Below are positions 37,701 through 47,875 of a stretch of DNA of 64,000 nucleotides, piece after piece (the stretch's first letter is position 1; every line of letters starts with the position of its first letter). A program made the translations under genes and the position numbers. The DNA is from Lindgomyces ingoldianus (taxonomy: Eukaryota; Ascomycota; Dothideomycetes; Pleosporales; Lindgomycetaceae), in the NCBI RefSeq assembly GCF_010093535.1, contig NW_022985168.1:1-64000 (forward strand), read 5' to 3'. The notes beneath the pieces are model-generated. The model did not search any database. It was given only the letters and a program-made list of their open reading frames with translations, and had not been told where the DNA came from.

Positions 37701-39164
37701 TGCAATAATTAAGGCTATATAGCTGCAGAAGCACTAGATTAAACACTAAATAGTAAGGAGCAAGCTTCTAGCTCTAGCTGCTTACATTACTAGAGAAAAT
37801 AGCCTTATAGGGAGCTATTAGGCCTTTAACTCTACCTCTTCTATAGTATAGCGTATTAATAGTTACAACGTACATTAATTGTACAGTACTACCTGTACAG
37901 CTTATTTTAAACAGTGCGGTTACTGTCCGTACAGCTGCCTCTCCTCCTCACGACCGTACGTACGTACAGGCAATCTCGTCCGTACAGGCCTCAAAATCTC
38001 CTAATCGTACAGTAGTACGGACTGTTGGGCACGCTGGTTACAACAACTAAATTGGCTCAGGGACGACCCTCATAGCTGCAGTAGGTAAATCTTGGTTCTT
38101 GAACAGTATGTCTAAATAAAAAAATCTACAGATTGGGACATGTCTTTATTATGGAATCTGTGTTTTTGGTAAGTTTTTGCCTCTGCATTTCTGACACTGC
38201 ACTGACTGTGAAGGGGTTACTCGCGCAAAGTTTGGGACCCATTTATGGGATATCTCGATTGCACACACAATGAGTAATGACTTCTTGATTGTAGGTTGAC
38301 TGCGCCCGAATGCTCTTAGCTGACTTTCGAAGTTTTCATTTTTTGCGAACTGGCCCACCGCTTTGGTTTGGGCGTTTGCTAAATCCTCGTTTTTCCTCAT
38401 GTACCTCGATCTCTTCAAGCCGCTACACTGGCTGCGTCTTGGAGTCTACATCGGCTTGTTCCTCAACTGGGGCTTTTACATTGCTGTCATTGTCGTTAGC
38501 ATATACTTCAATGCCCCGAGTCCCGGGCAGACATGGCTGGAAAGCGCGCAGAATCCGCGTTACACGAAATCGTTCAATATGACCATACCTATTGCCTCGG
38601 GGAGCCTCTTTCTGGACTGTTACATTCTTGTACTACCAATCTCGGTGGTCCGGAAGCTCCAGTTTAGCATGCGGGCCCGCCTCGGTGTCATGGCCATCTT
38701 TGCAACTGGCTTTCTGTGCGTCTAATCTAACTCCCTTCTCTCTTTTTCTAACAAAAATTAGTGCCTGTATAGCCTCCTCAATGAGTATTGTATTCAAGCA
38801 TAAGCTCAATGACCACATCAACGACTACACTTACTGGACATATCCTGTTCTTCTTCTAGCTTTGTTGGAGATGTGTGTTGGGATTTCTTGTAGCTGTATG
38901 CCCTCCACTGCAGCTTTCAGACGGTATCTTCAAAAGAAAGGGGTTTCGTTGACTACTTGGGGTTCATCCTTACTCACGCCGTTGCGAAGCATGTTTCAAA
39001 GCGGCGATCATGGCATGGTTCCTCCAGAACAGAACGGTGAATGGAAGAAGGAAAGAAGCCAAATTCACAAGACAAGCTACATCAACATCGACGCCGAGAC
39101 AGCAAGTACCCGAAATCTGACCCAAGAATACGAGATGGCTGATTTCGGACATCTGACTGCTTGA
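34703..39164 (+). CDS. Seven-TM fungal rhodopsin-domain-like protein, hAT in intron 1
   Basis: Predicted integral membrane protein of the fungal rhodopsin-domain type (SAT4-like), 378 residues, role unknown; relatives often sit in metabolite clusters beside P450s. Proposed exons: 34,703-34,919; 38,061-38,080; 38,132-38,168; 38,214-38,290; 38,333-38,715; 38,762-39,164. All joins use GT-AG and keep the frame. Joining exon 1 to exon 2 gives the family motif LDDW (residues 70-73). Joining exons 3 and 4 gives CVFGVTRAKFGTHLWDIS (about 89-106). TM1 is about residues 35-57. A 3,079-bp hAT element occupies intron 1, which would otherwise be about 54 bp. Exon 2 is only 20 nt, and exons 2 and 3 are the least certain. 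An earlier ATG at 34,586 would add 39 residues not typical of the family. The P450 follows on the same strand. Confidence 0.75.
34958..38036 (+). mobile_element. hAT transposon, 3,079 bp
   Basis: The ends are inverted repeats starting CAGCGTGCCCAA. The 8-bp target duplication GTTACAAC is exact at 34,950-34,957 and 38,037-38,044, and fits the hAT preference nTnnnnAn. Subterminal regions hold many GTACGG/GTACAG words in both orientations. The interior encodes a hAT transposase destroyed by stops. The termini keep CpG sites while the interior is AT-rich. It lies entirely inside intron 1 of the membrane protein gene. Confidence 0.93.
35270..37765 (+). pseudogene. hAT transposase relic
   Basis: A mutated hAT transposase is readable across stops. 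The RNase-H-like core shows a degraded DNxxNN word and a downstream Cys-x-His region near 36,400-36,530. A Lys-Leu-x-x-Tyr-Tyr-like region is near 37,100. The C-terminal dimerisation domain has FSAASYTITNNYN near 37,650-37,690, matching the family's FSGARRTI(S/T) word. Stops are mostly TAG/TAA where CAG, CAA or TGG is expected. There is no usable reading frame, so movement would need a transposase from another copy. Confidence 0.75.
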
Positions 39165-39730
39165 GGGGTATGGATTTGGTGGTGCCTTGGATAAGCGGCT
39201 AGACTCCTGGACAGGAGCGATTATGGGTAAGGCATTGGAGTAACTGGGGGTTCTCCCAGGTGGAACATAAGGATTCTGAGATCCATGCCATCTGGCTTGT
39301 TGCAGTGACCTCTAGATTAATTCCGGACATTCTAAGACTTGGCAATAAATTCCTTTCATTTTATTTGCATATGCCGGGTGTGCTAGAAACCGGACGTCAT
39401 GGTGCAAAGCTGCATCCCTAGCATTGGGGGGAGACGAAGCAGCAAAGTCGCTGCCAGTATTGGACGCGAACACACCTGAGGCAAGCCCGCTGGGCCCACA
39501 CATCCCGGGATGGCCGTGATTGCCTTAGGTTGGCTCAAATCTCGGCCGGCTCTGAGACAGTTATTACAAGGATCCCTGCGAGCAGAGAGATACGTACATT
39601 ACCTGCTCTTCTCGAGGAGATAACAGTCAACCTGATTATAGCGATTTTCAACGGTACTCGTTTGCAACTCCCGTTATCCGCAACTTATTCAGATTTCATC
39701 CTCCCTCTACTCAGAACCCTCTCTCTCGTC
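39165..39730. promoter_or_regulatory. Intergenic region between membrane protein and P450
   Basis: This is 566 bp of normal-composition sequence. It should contain the terminator of the membrane protein gene and the promoter of the P450. The P450 reading frame is open upstream to 39,530, but there is no ATG in frame before 39,731. I cannot place a specific binding site. Confidence 0.4.
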
Positions 39731-41607
39731 ATGGAGAGATTCCCCTTTAAAAATATACTCCCTGGTAAAATTGGGAACCAAAATGCGATTCTACTTGTGG
39801 CGGCTTCTTGCGCATTTTTGCTGCTCAGCTGGCGATTGTGGGAGTTCACGATATCCCCTTTCCTATATCCTACGCGCCCTAAGGAACTTCCTTATTGGAT
39901 TCCATGTGAGTATTCTTCGTGTCTCAATAGGAAGACTCCAAGACTGACCCAAGTAGATATTGGTAAGAAGGGGCTCCAAGCAGCTCCAGCTGTTGCTTAC
40001 CAGGCACACGAGGACACCTCCGCGCTTTCTTTGGCGACTACAATGCTGCACTCGAGAGCGCAAGGCAAGCCATTCGTATTAAAAAAGACCTTAGACAATG
40101 CCGGCTAATGACATACTCTAGAACCTTTTTCAAGGACAGCAAAGAACCGTACAGCGTATGGCTCGCGGGTGCACGCATTTATGTCCTCACCGATCCCGAG
40201 GACGTTGCCTACATGTACAAGAACACAACAACCATCTCATACCACAGCATGATCAAAGAAATGCACCACATGATTGGCGTATCAAACGATGGCATCAGCA
40301 AACTCTTCACCATCAATCCTTCTCATAAGCACAACGTCGGCATGTCCGTACCAACGGTGCCCGCTCTCATGACAAACGAATACCATCGCCAGCAACTGTC
40401 ACCCGGACCTCACCTCGATGATCTTTTCGGAAAAAAGATCCTTCCATACATATGGAATACTCTTGAACGGAGGCCGACCGCAATAGAAAATCCGCAGCGC
40501 ATTACAATGGGCAACGGGACCCCTGTTTCGCTCATGGCTTTAATGGTAGACCTCTTCGACGGTGGGATCACAAGCGCGTTTTTCGGAGCGGCTATTTGGG
40601 AAGTGAACCCTGTCCTGTTGCGCGACTTTATGGTCTGGGAGGTCACAAATTGGAAGTGGACGTTCTCTATGCCACGAATCATCAGCGGCGACATGGTACA
40701 GGCGAAAGACGCCATTGTGAACACATTTGTCAAATATTTACAACTGCCCGTAGATAAGCGTAGCGACAGTGCTTTCTTTGTCAAGTCAATGGAGAAGATG
40801 ATGCGAGATTCGGATGTCAATGTTGAAGACATGGCCAAGACTGTTATGTTACACTTTTGGGCGTAGATCACTACCAACCCCAACTTTACAATGTCCGACT
40901 AACTTGAATCAGGGTCCTCGGCAATACGTATAAGGTCGCCTTTTGGGTCTTTGCGCATATAATATACGACCACGACCTACTCTTGGCCATTCAGAAAGAG
41001 GTCGAAGGGGGCTTTAAAGGCGGAAAATATGACGAGGAATACATTTTCCAGAAATGCCCCCACCTCAGCTCCATGGTCAACGAGACCCTCCGCCTCGCGG
41101 TTGCAAGCCCCCTCGTCCGTGACGTTGTTGCACCGACACCTGTTGGCGGCAAAGTGCTCGAACCAGGGAGTAGAGTTATGGTATGTGCCTACCGACTGAT
41201 TTGAATTGAATTGCATTAATGGGACACAGGTACCCTTTCACCAGCTCCACCGCAACCGAGACGTCTGGGGAACCGAGCCCGAGAACCTCCATTCAGATCG
41301 CTTTGTGGCTACACCAAAACTTCTCAATTCAAAATCGTACAGGCCATTTGGTGGAGGCAGTACTCTTTGCCCTGGTCGCAATATGGCTCGCCGCGCCATC
41401 GCGTTTGCAGTAGCCGGTCTAATCAATAAGTATGACATTACTATCGATGTAAAAGAGACCAATAAGAGAAACGGTAACAAGAGAGAGCTTAACTTCCCCG
41501 TTTTCCCCAGAATCAATCATAGCAAACCGACACCGGGAGCTAGCCTGCCGTTCAAAAGTGATGATGTAATTCTGGTGCTCAAGGAACGATGCGGGACCAG
41601 CTTGTGA
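39731..41607 (+). CDS. Cytochrome P450 monooxygenase, CYP7/CYP8-like fungal type
   Basis: Predicted membrane-bound haem-thiolate monooxygenase, 540 residues. Exons: 39,731-39,905; 40,004-40,064; 40,122-40,862; 40,913-41,180; 41,230-41,607. An N-terminal membrane anchor spans about residues 19-39, followed by a Pro-rich hinge. The helix K motif is ETLR (Glu383, Arg386). The haem loop is FGGGSTLCPGR with ligand Cys462. Helix I reads FWAVLGNT (about 324-331), without the usual acid-Thr pair. This and the general pattern resemble CYP7/CYP8-related fungal P450s, some of which act on sterols or fatty acids; the substrate here is unknown. Intron 2 (40,065-40,121) uses a GC donor and contains no stop in frame, so it could be retained, adding 19 residues. 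No RIP-type stops. It follows the membrane protein gene on the same strand. Confidence 0.9.
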
Positions 41608-42416
41608 GAATGGTGCACCCAGATCCGTGGATTGATGGTACGTAGTTCTAGGGAGACAAATTGCAGCAGCGGGAGCAGGTTGATACGCATAGTTTCTTTT
41701 CATTTCCTTTGCAGGGGGTCTATAGTATGTCTTGCTTCGCAGATGTCCAACTCGTTTGCTTCTCAGCCTTTTCCCTCTCTAGCTCCTAGTGTCTTTCGGA
41801 GCACCAAAAAGCAAACTGTGGTGTGATGTGTGTGTGCCGCTTCTAATGTTACCCAATCATATCCCGAAATTCACCAGCCAGCTTTGCAATTTCCCGGACT
41901 AGAAAAATCGGGCGGATGACAAATGGTAGGAGAGTACAGCGGACTGTTAGCTAGTGAAGGGAAAAAACTAATCGCTAATTTAAAAATTCTTTACCCTACA
42001 CTTATACATCCTTAATTATAGCCTTTAGCTACTTATAACTTTATAATTATTTTATACACATTTATACATTTATACATGTTAATTTTATAATGCCTAGTAA
42101 GCATCTTTTAAATAGTTACATTATACAAGTGCTTACTAGTATAGTAGCAACGTAGAAGAAGCGTTCTAAGATTAACCTTAACCTATACTAGCTCCATCTA
42201 CTTAGGCTTTTTATAAAAGTGTTACATATATATAGATAGCTACTTACCTTTTTAAAAAGTTTTAAGTTTATGTTACTTTTTATATAATTAAGCAGTAGTT
42301 TTAAATATAAAATATAAAGTAATACTTTTTTACTAAAGTTAAAAATAAAGTTATAAAGTAAATTTAAGCTCTATTTTTTAAAGATAAGCTTAAAAATTTA
42401 AATATATTTTATATAC
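41608..42416. other. P450 3' flank and AT-rich transition
   Basis: Single-copy sequence extends to about 41,955, then becomes AT-rich without open frames. No repeat family was recognised between 41,960 and 42,416. Confidence 0.5.
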
Positions 42417-43302
42417 TGTCGCGTATACTAAGAGCCTTAGACTGGGGCTCAGAGCCTGGGACGCAGCTCGGGATCTGGAGATATTATGTTCCGAAGCTTA
42501 GTGTATATAAGGAGAGCCTTTAGCTCTCTTAGATAGCAGAGTCACTTTATCTAATCTTCTAAACAGCTACTGCTAGGCTATTTTATCCTCTATAGTTATA
42601 GGCCTAGCGCTTTAAAAACCTAGGATAATTCTCCCTACATAACTATAGCGCTAGTAAAAGCTGTTTAGAAGCTTTATTTTTTATTTTTACTTATTCTTAT
42701 TACCTTTAAAGCTTATTGTCGCGTACAGCTATCCGTCTATATATATCCTTCTGCTGTGCTAGCTAGGAGGTTAACCTTTTAGCAAACGCAACAGTTATAA
42801 GCCTAGTTTGCAGCGTAGTGTAGATAGTTAGCGCTTAAAAATTTGCGCACCCCTGCTCCACTAATAGGATCGCATTATCCTAGAGCACTGCGTGTTTAAT
42901 TTCTACGCTTAGCAAAAAGCATTTAGGCAGTGCGTCTATTACAGAGGCTACCTTACTAGATCTGTCTCTAAGTTCTGTTGCTTAGGCTAGGGAGGGTGTG
43001 TTAAGGTTGTTTTACTATGTTTTACCTCTCTTGTTCCACAGTTTAAGCTGGGGGGTGTGTCGCGTACAGCTATCCGTCTATATATATCCTTCTGCTGTGC
43101 TAGCTGGGAGGTTGACCTTTTGGCAAACGCAACACTTATGTTATAGCTAATTAAGATGCTTCTCTCCTAACAGGAGCGTACTAGCTTAAGAACTACGCAA
43201 GCTAGCCTCTCTAGTTTATCTAGCTCTAGTTCTATGCTCTTAGCAAAAACCTATAGGACCTAATTAATCTAGATAGACTAGACGCTCTAAATCCTATAGA
43301 CA
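42417..43302 (+). repeat. Solo LTR (about 463 bp) interrupted by a TRIM
   Basis: It starts TGTCGCGTATAC and ends TATAGACA. Removing the TRIM and one target duplication leaves 463 bp, collinear with the inverted copy at 14,813-15,272. It is less mutated near its left end. Flanks show no matching 5-bp duplication. Confidence 0.75.
42717..43134 (+). mobile_element. Complete TRIM retroelement, 418 bp
   Basis: Two 77-bp LTRs (42,717-42,793 and 43,058-43,134) start TGTCGCGTACAG and end CGCAACA. A purine tract (AAGCTGGGGGGTG) lies directly before the second LTR. The target duplication CTTAT is exact at 42,712-42,716 and 43,135-43,139. The inverted solo LTR at 14.8-15.3 kb carries the empty site. 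The 264-bp interior has no coding capacity, so it depends on enzymes from another element. One LTR fragment of the same family is at 13,648. Confidence 0.9.
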
Positions 43303-43332
43303 GCGCTCTAGAGATGCCCACACTTAAAGTAA

Positions 43333-43650
43333 TGTTACAATCTTAACTCTGGAGAAATGGTGTCTGAAGAACTCTAGGCCTATAGAGGAGATTAGGAGTG
43401 CGAGAGGGAGGGAACTTAGTCTTAGACGGGTGTACAGTCCGTCAAGGCGTGGTTACTAGAGCTAGAAGGGGCGGCTAACTGTGGTTTGCCCTTTAACAGC
43501 AGTATAAGGTGCTTAGGTTAAACAGTTCCTGTGGTAGAATAAAAGAGAAGGTATATATAGTGTAAGATATATAATTAGATTACTTCTTATTAAAAAGTAG
43601 TAATACTACTTAGTCTATATAATAAATAAACTAACTGTTAGTTATAGCTT
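43333..43650 (-). repeat. Diverged gypsy-type LTR fragment
   Basis: It begins TGTTACAATC and shares blocks in the same order with the reverse LTR at 5181-5798 (GTGTACAGTCC, GGTTTGCCCTT, GGTTAAACAGT, then an AT-rich block). It keeps more CpG than that copy but is a different subfamily. Confidence 0.55.
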
Positions 43651-44089
43651 CTAAGTAAAGTTAAGATTTTAAACTATATACATAGGGTTGCATGCAATGC
43701 ATGTAAACGTCTCTTGCTTATTAGATAACACACTTTACTGCGCATTAATCTAAAAGCTTAGTCTATTCCTTGTCTGTTAGGTTACATGACTTGTTAAGTA
43801 AGAACTTAAGAACTTTCTATCTTTCATTATTTAAATAGTAGGGCATAGCTAACTAATTACTTACAGTCTAATTATAGGTTGTAACATGCAGGCTTTTCTT
43901 TTTATTAGCGTTCTTACTGTTTTGCTTACACTATTATAAGTATTAAAATTTTCTTTTATTTAGTAGGTGCCTTTTTGTAAATGCTTTACAAACGTTTGTC
44001 TGTTTTAACTATGCCTTACTAGTGTCTACGTCCTTCTACTGTTGCGCGTTGTTTACGCACTACTGCTCACCTTAATCCCCTTTGCTGTA

Positions 44090-44640
44090 CAAAGATGCAG
44101 CTGTGTAGTCCCTACTACTTAAGCAGTTCTTCCTGTGTTCTAACTTTATTATTAGACAAGTATGTAGAGTGTGTAAAAAAGAAAGGTTATTATAACGCCT
44201 TTATTTCTAATATTACCTAGAATTACTTAGAGAGAGAGTAAAAGAAGCTTCTCTAAGAAATAAAAACTACTTAGGATTAAAAAAAGTAGGAAGAGGAGTG
44301 TTATACTATAAGCTTAAAAAAGTTGCAGGTAATTTATACTTACTAGGTTTAATGTTAGAAACAGCTTAATCTTTTTAAAAGTTAAAAGGCAAGTTATCTA
44401 GAAGAAGACCTTTTATTATTAGATAAGATTAAAGCACTTAAGGCAAAGGCAGCAGGCCTCTCTTCTTCCTAACCTGTGTCTAAGGGTTGTAGACTTCCTA
44501 CATTGCCGCTATCTAATGCTGCTACAGCTTTATTAGCTAATAATAGTGTTTTCTAGTCTAAAGAACTTTCTTTAGGCTAGCTCTAGTTAGAAGGGATGCC
44601 TAGTAATCTTAAAAAAGCTGTAGAGCATTTATTAGTGTTA
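44090..44640 (+). pseudogene. Relic of a coiled-coil ORF, TE-associated, unidentified
   Basis: One plus-strand frame reads, across stops at expected Gln/Trp codons, as a Lys/Glu/Leu-rich coiled coil. A Cys-x2-Cys word (near 44,165) comes first and a Leu-Gly-Gln-Leu-like tail follows near 44,575. Proteins of this kind occur as repeated ORFs in fungal genomes, but I cannot name the family. The complete gypsy element inserted at its 3' end (target ATTAG, 44,631-44,635). Confidence 0.4.
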
Positions 44641-45227
44641 CGGTCTACGGTTGGACCAGCGTAACTCCACCGGCAGTGCTCCACAATCTAGCTGGATTGG
44701 GGCAGGGCTCGCTTGGGAACCAGTCGGAGGACGCGGAGGCAGCACGGATGCCCGCAGTAATGGAAGAATGCATCATCTAATAGGAAGTATAGGCCGCGAA
44801 TCTAGGGAGCTCAAGGGAGCTTAAAGGAGCTCTCCTTAGCAAGCTCCTATAAACTCCTTATGCCCCCCTTAGCACTTCTAGTACATGTATATAGTTCCTA
44901 CATTAAACAACCTTTAGAAGGTGTGTTTAATGTTTAGTTTATTCTTTACATAAACTAAGTAGCATTTAGCTTTCTAAAGAGCCATAATACTATTTATATA
45001 TCTTACACTATATATACCTCTAATTCTGTCTAATAAGACTATTTAACTTAGCCTTTCTACTACTACATAAAGGGCAAACTATAATCTAGTCACTCTACCC
45101 TCCTCTACTAGCCTATTAGCCTATACATAGGACTGTACACCCTGCTGTTGGCCTCTACTATCTGTTCTACATCTTCTATAAGAACATTATAAGACCTAAG
45201 TGCTTTTATAAAGTAAAGATTATAACA
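44636..45227 (+). repeat. 5' LTR of the complete gypsy element
   Basis: This is 592 bp, starting TGTTACGG and ending TTATAACA. The first roughly 220 bp are CpG-rich and almost unmutated, whereas the last roughly 120 bp are strongly mutated relative to the 3' LTR. Confidence 0.92.
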
Positions 45228-47875
45228 TTAAACACTACTCCTTTAAAAAGTATAAATACTTTCTAACACAACCTAGATTCTAACATAGCCTATGCAGCTT
45301 TATTAGAATCTATAGAAGTTTCTACTTAAAGTAAAGCTATTTTAGTAGAACAAATTAACACTATTTAGGATAACATAAAGAAACTCTAGTAGATTAGTAA
45401 CAAAGTAAATAAACTAGCAAACTTTTAAAAAAAAGTTAAAAACTTTTACTAAAAAATAGTAGAATTTAATAACTTTTTATTACTTCTAAACTTTTAATAA
45501 GCTACTAGCTCTGCGCACTAGATACATGCACTATAAGTAAAGCTAGCTAAACTCTAGAATATTTTAACTAAAAGAACTAGCATTATAGCTAAAAAGACTT
45601 TAAGACTAGCTTTTTTAAAGCCTTTTAAAAAATTATTAAAAGACCTTTACCCTTTCTTTACTAAATGCTACTTTTATATATAATATAATAAAAAAGCATT
45701 TTAGACTAATATAGAAATAATATCTTAGATAGAACTACACCTAGAAGGCCCCTCTGTAATTTAGTTCTAGCTACATATAGATAATTAAATAAACTTTAGA
45801 GCTAATAGCATAACACTTACTTTTAAAATAAAAAAAATATTTAGTAGTATTAAAGCTTTTAAAGAAGCCTTAACAGCTATCTATAAAACTATAGATAAAT
45901 AAAAAATGATAGTAAATAAACTAGACACTTTTAAATAAAGCAACAGCATAGCCTAAAATTATGCAGCATACTTTAGAGAATAATTAGCTATCTGCAGATA
46001 AATAGACTAAAAAGCTTTTTATTATATGTTTTATAATAAGCTAAGTAACATAATAAAAGATAAATTTATGCATAATAATAAACTAACTACTCTTAAAAGC
46101 TTTATTATATAGGCAATAACTTATAATAACTACTATTAAAAATGTAAAAAAAAAAAAAAAAAGTAAAAAGTAACTTCTTAGAAACTAAAGTTTATTTCTA
46201 AAAAAAAAAAGCTTTTATAATATAATAAAAAACTAATAGACCTTAGTTATGTAAAGCATATATAAAGCTTTTTTTTAAAAAAGAACTAAGTTCTAGGACA
46301 TAATAAGCTGCCTTTAATAAAAAAATAATAAAAGTAGTTAAAGAACAAGGCCTACCTAAACTATAAAAAAGTAGGACACTTCTGCTAAAATTACCTAGAC
46401 TTTTAAAAGAGGGAGAATAAAAATACTACTACAATAATAAAAACTATTACTACTAAATACAGCCTTATAGATAAAGAAATATTAGAAAGACTAAATAATA
46501 GACTTTACTAGTAATGTAAAGGCAACTACTTTTTAAATAGCTATTTTAAAGCGTACTAGAAAGTAGCTATTTAAGACTTTAGCAGCTTAAATACAGTATT
46601 ATAGAACCTTATAATTCTTAACAGATATAAAAAAGAGACTTAAATTTAAGGATATATAATAAACATTTAAAAAAAAGAAAAACAGTTCCCTTTCTAAGAC
46701 TAAACTCTTAGTACTTTAGTAAAAGAACTCTCTAAATAGTTCTAGAAATATAAATGCTAGAAGTGCAGTTTATAACATAACTACTTAAGCTATTACATAG
46801 TTATGCTTTATTAGATAAATATTAGCAATAACTATCTTACATTTAACATAATATAATAAATAGCTAAAGTTAAATATAACATTATAAAGAATAAAGAATA
46901 ATAGTAGTTTTTTATTAGAATTTAAAACTAGAAACTAAAAAGATTAAGTAGACCTGCTAAGTTTAAAGTTCTAAAGCTAGTACTTAAAAAACCTAAAACA
47001 CTACTTCTAAGCCTTATAATTAGCAGGAAAGCTTTAGTAATGCAGCAAAGCTACAGCTAGTGTGTACTCTATAAAGACACTACTTATAGCACTAACAACT
47101 ACTAATAGAAAAAACACCCTATATAGATAGTATAAACACGCAAATACTCTTAGTAAACTTAAAAAAGTCCCTTTAATACTCTACATAGACCTAATAACTG
47201 TTTATACCTCTAGTATTAGTACACACAGCGTTACTGTGTTAAGCACTAGGATAATAAACACTAAGTAGGCTAGTAGCTTACATAGAAGAAGAATTATAAC
47301 AGATGCTTATAGTAAGAGACAGCCTTAGCCTGCAAAACTATAAACTGTTATACCTATTAGACAGCCCCTCTCTATAAATAAAAAAAATAAGTAAAGTGTA
47401 AAAAATAAAACAACTATAAGTTCTACTACTTTTAGTAAAAAGTAGTAAGAAAAAAAGACTACCTAACATTACATTACTTAGTTAAAGATTATAAGTGTAA
47501 AGTAGTTAACTACTGCAACTAAAAACACTAGATTTATAAAAAAAAAATTTAATAATAACTTATAAAACATTAACTTTTACCTTTTTTTAAATAAAGAAGT
47601 TCTTTATAACATATTAGCCCTAGTTGCAGTAGGATAAGGGACAGAACATAGTCTAATAACTACCTTTATATATAAAGGATAGCTTAGACTAGCCCTTATA
47701 GACAGTAAATGCACATTTACTGCATTAGACAGAGATTAGGTAGATAAATAAAGCATTTTATTTTACATAAAAAAACTTGTTTAAGGTAACCCTTACTAAT
47801 ACATTTTTAATTAAGTATAGCAAAGAATAGATTAACCTAGAAATATATAAAAAAGACTTTAAAACTTTAACTATA

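Noticed and set aside
38149..38582. Open frames overlapping the membrane protein exons in other frames and strand
   Set aside because: They are shadows of the spliced exons at 38,132-38,715.
38061..39164. Interpreting the membrane protein gene as a pseudogene broken by the hAT element
   Set aside because: The insertion lies fully inside an intron, the exons are free of stops and frameshifts in the splice model, and the family motifs are continuous.
42417..43302. Treating the two TGTCGC repeats at 42,717 and 43,058 as unrelated duplicated fragments
   Set aside because: Equal 77-bp length, a purine tract before the second, an exact 5-bp target duplication and an empty site elsewhere show one TRIM element.
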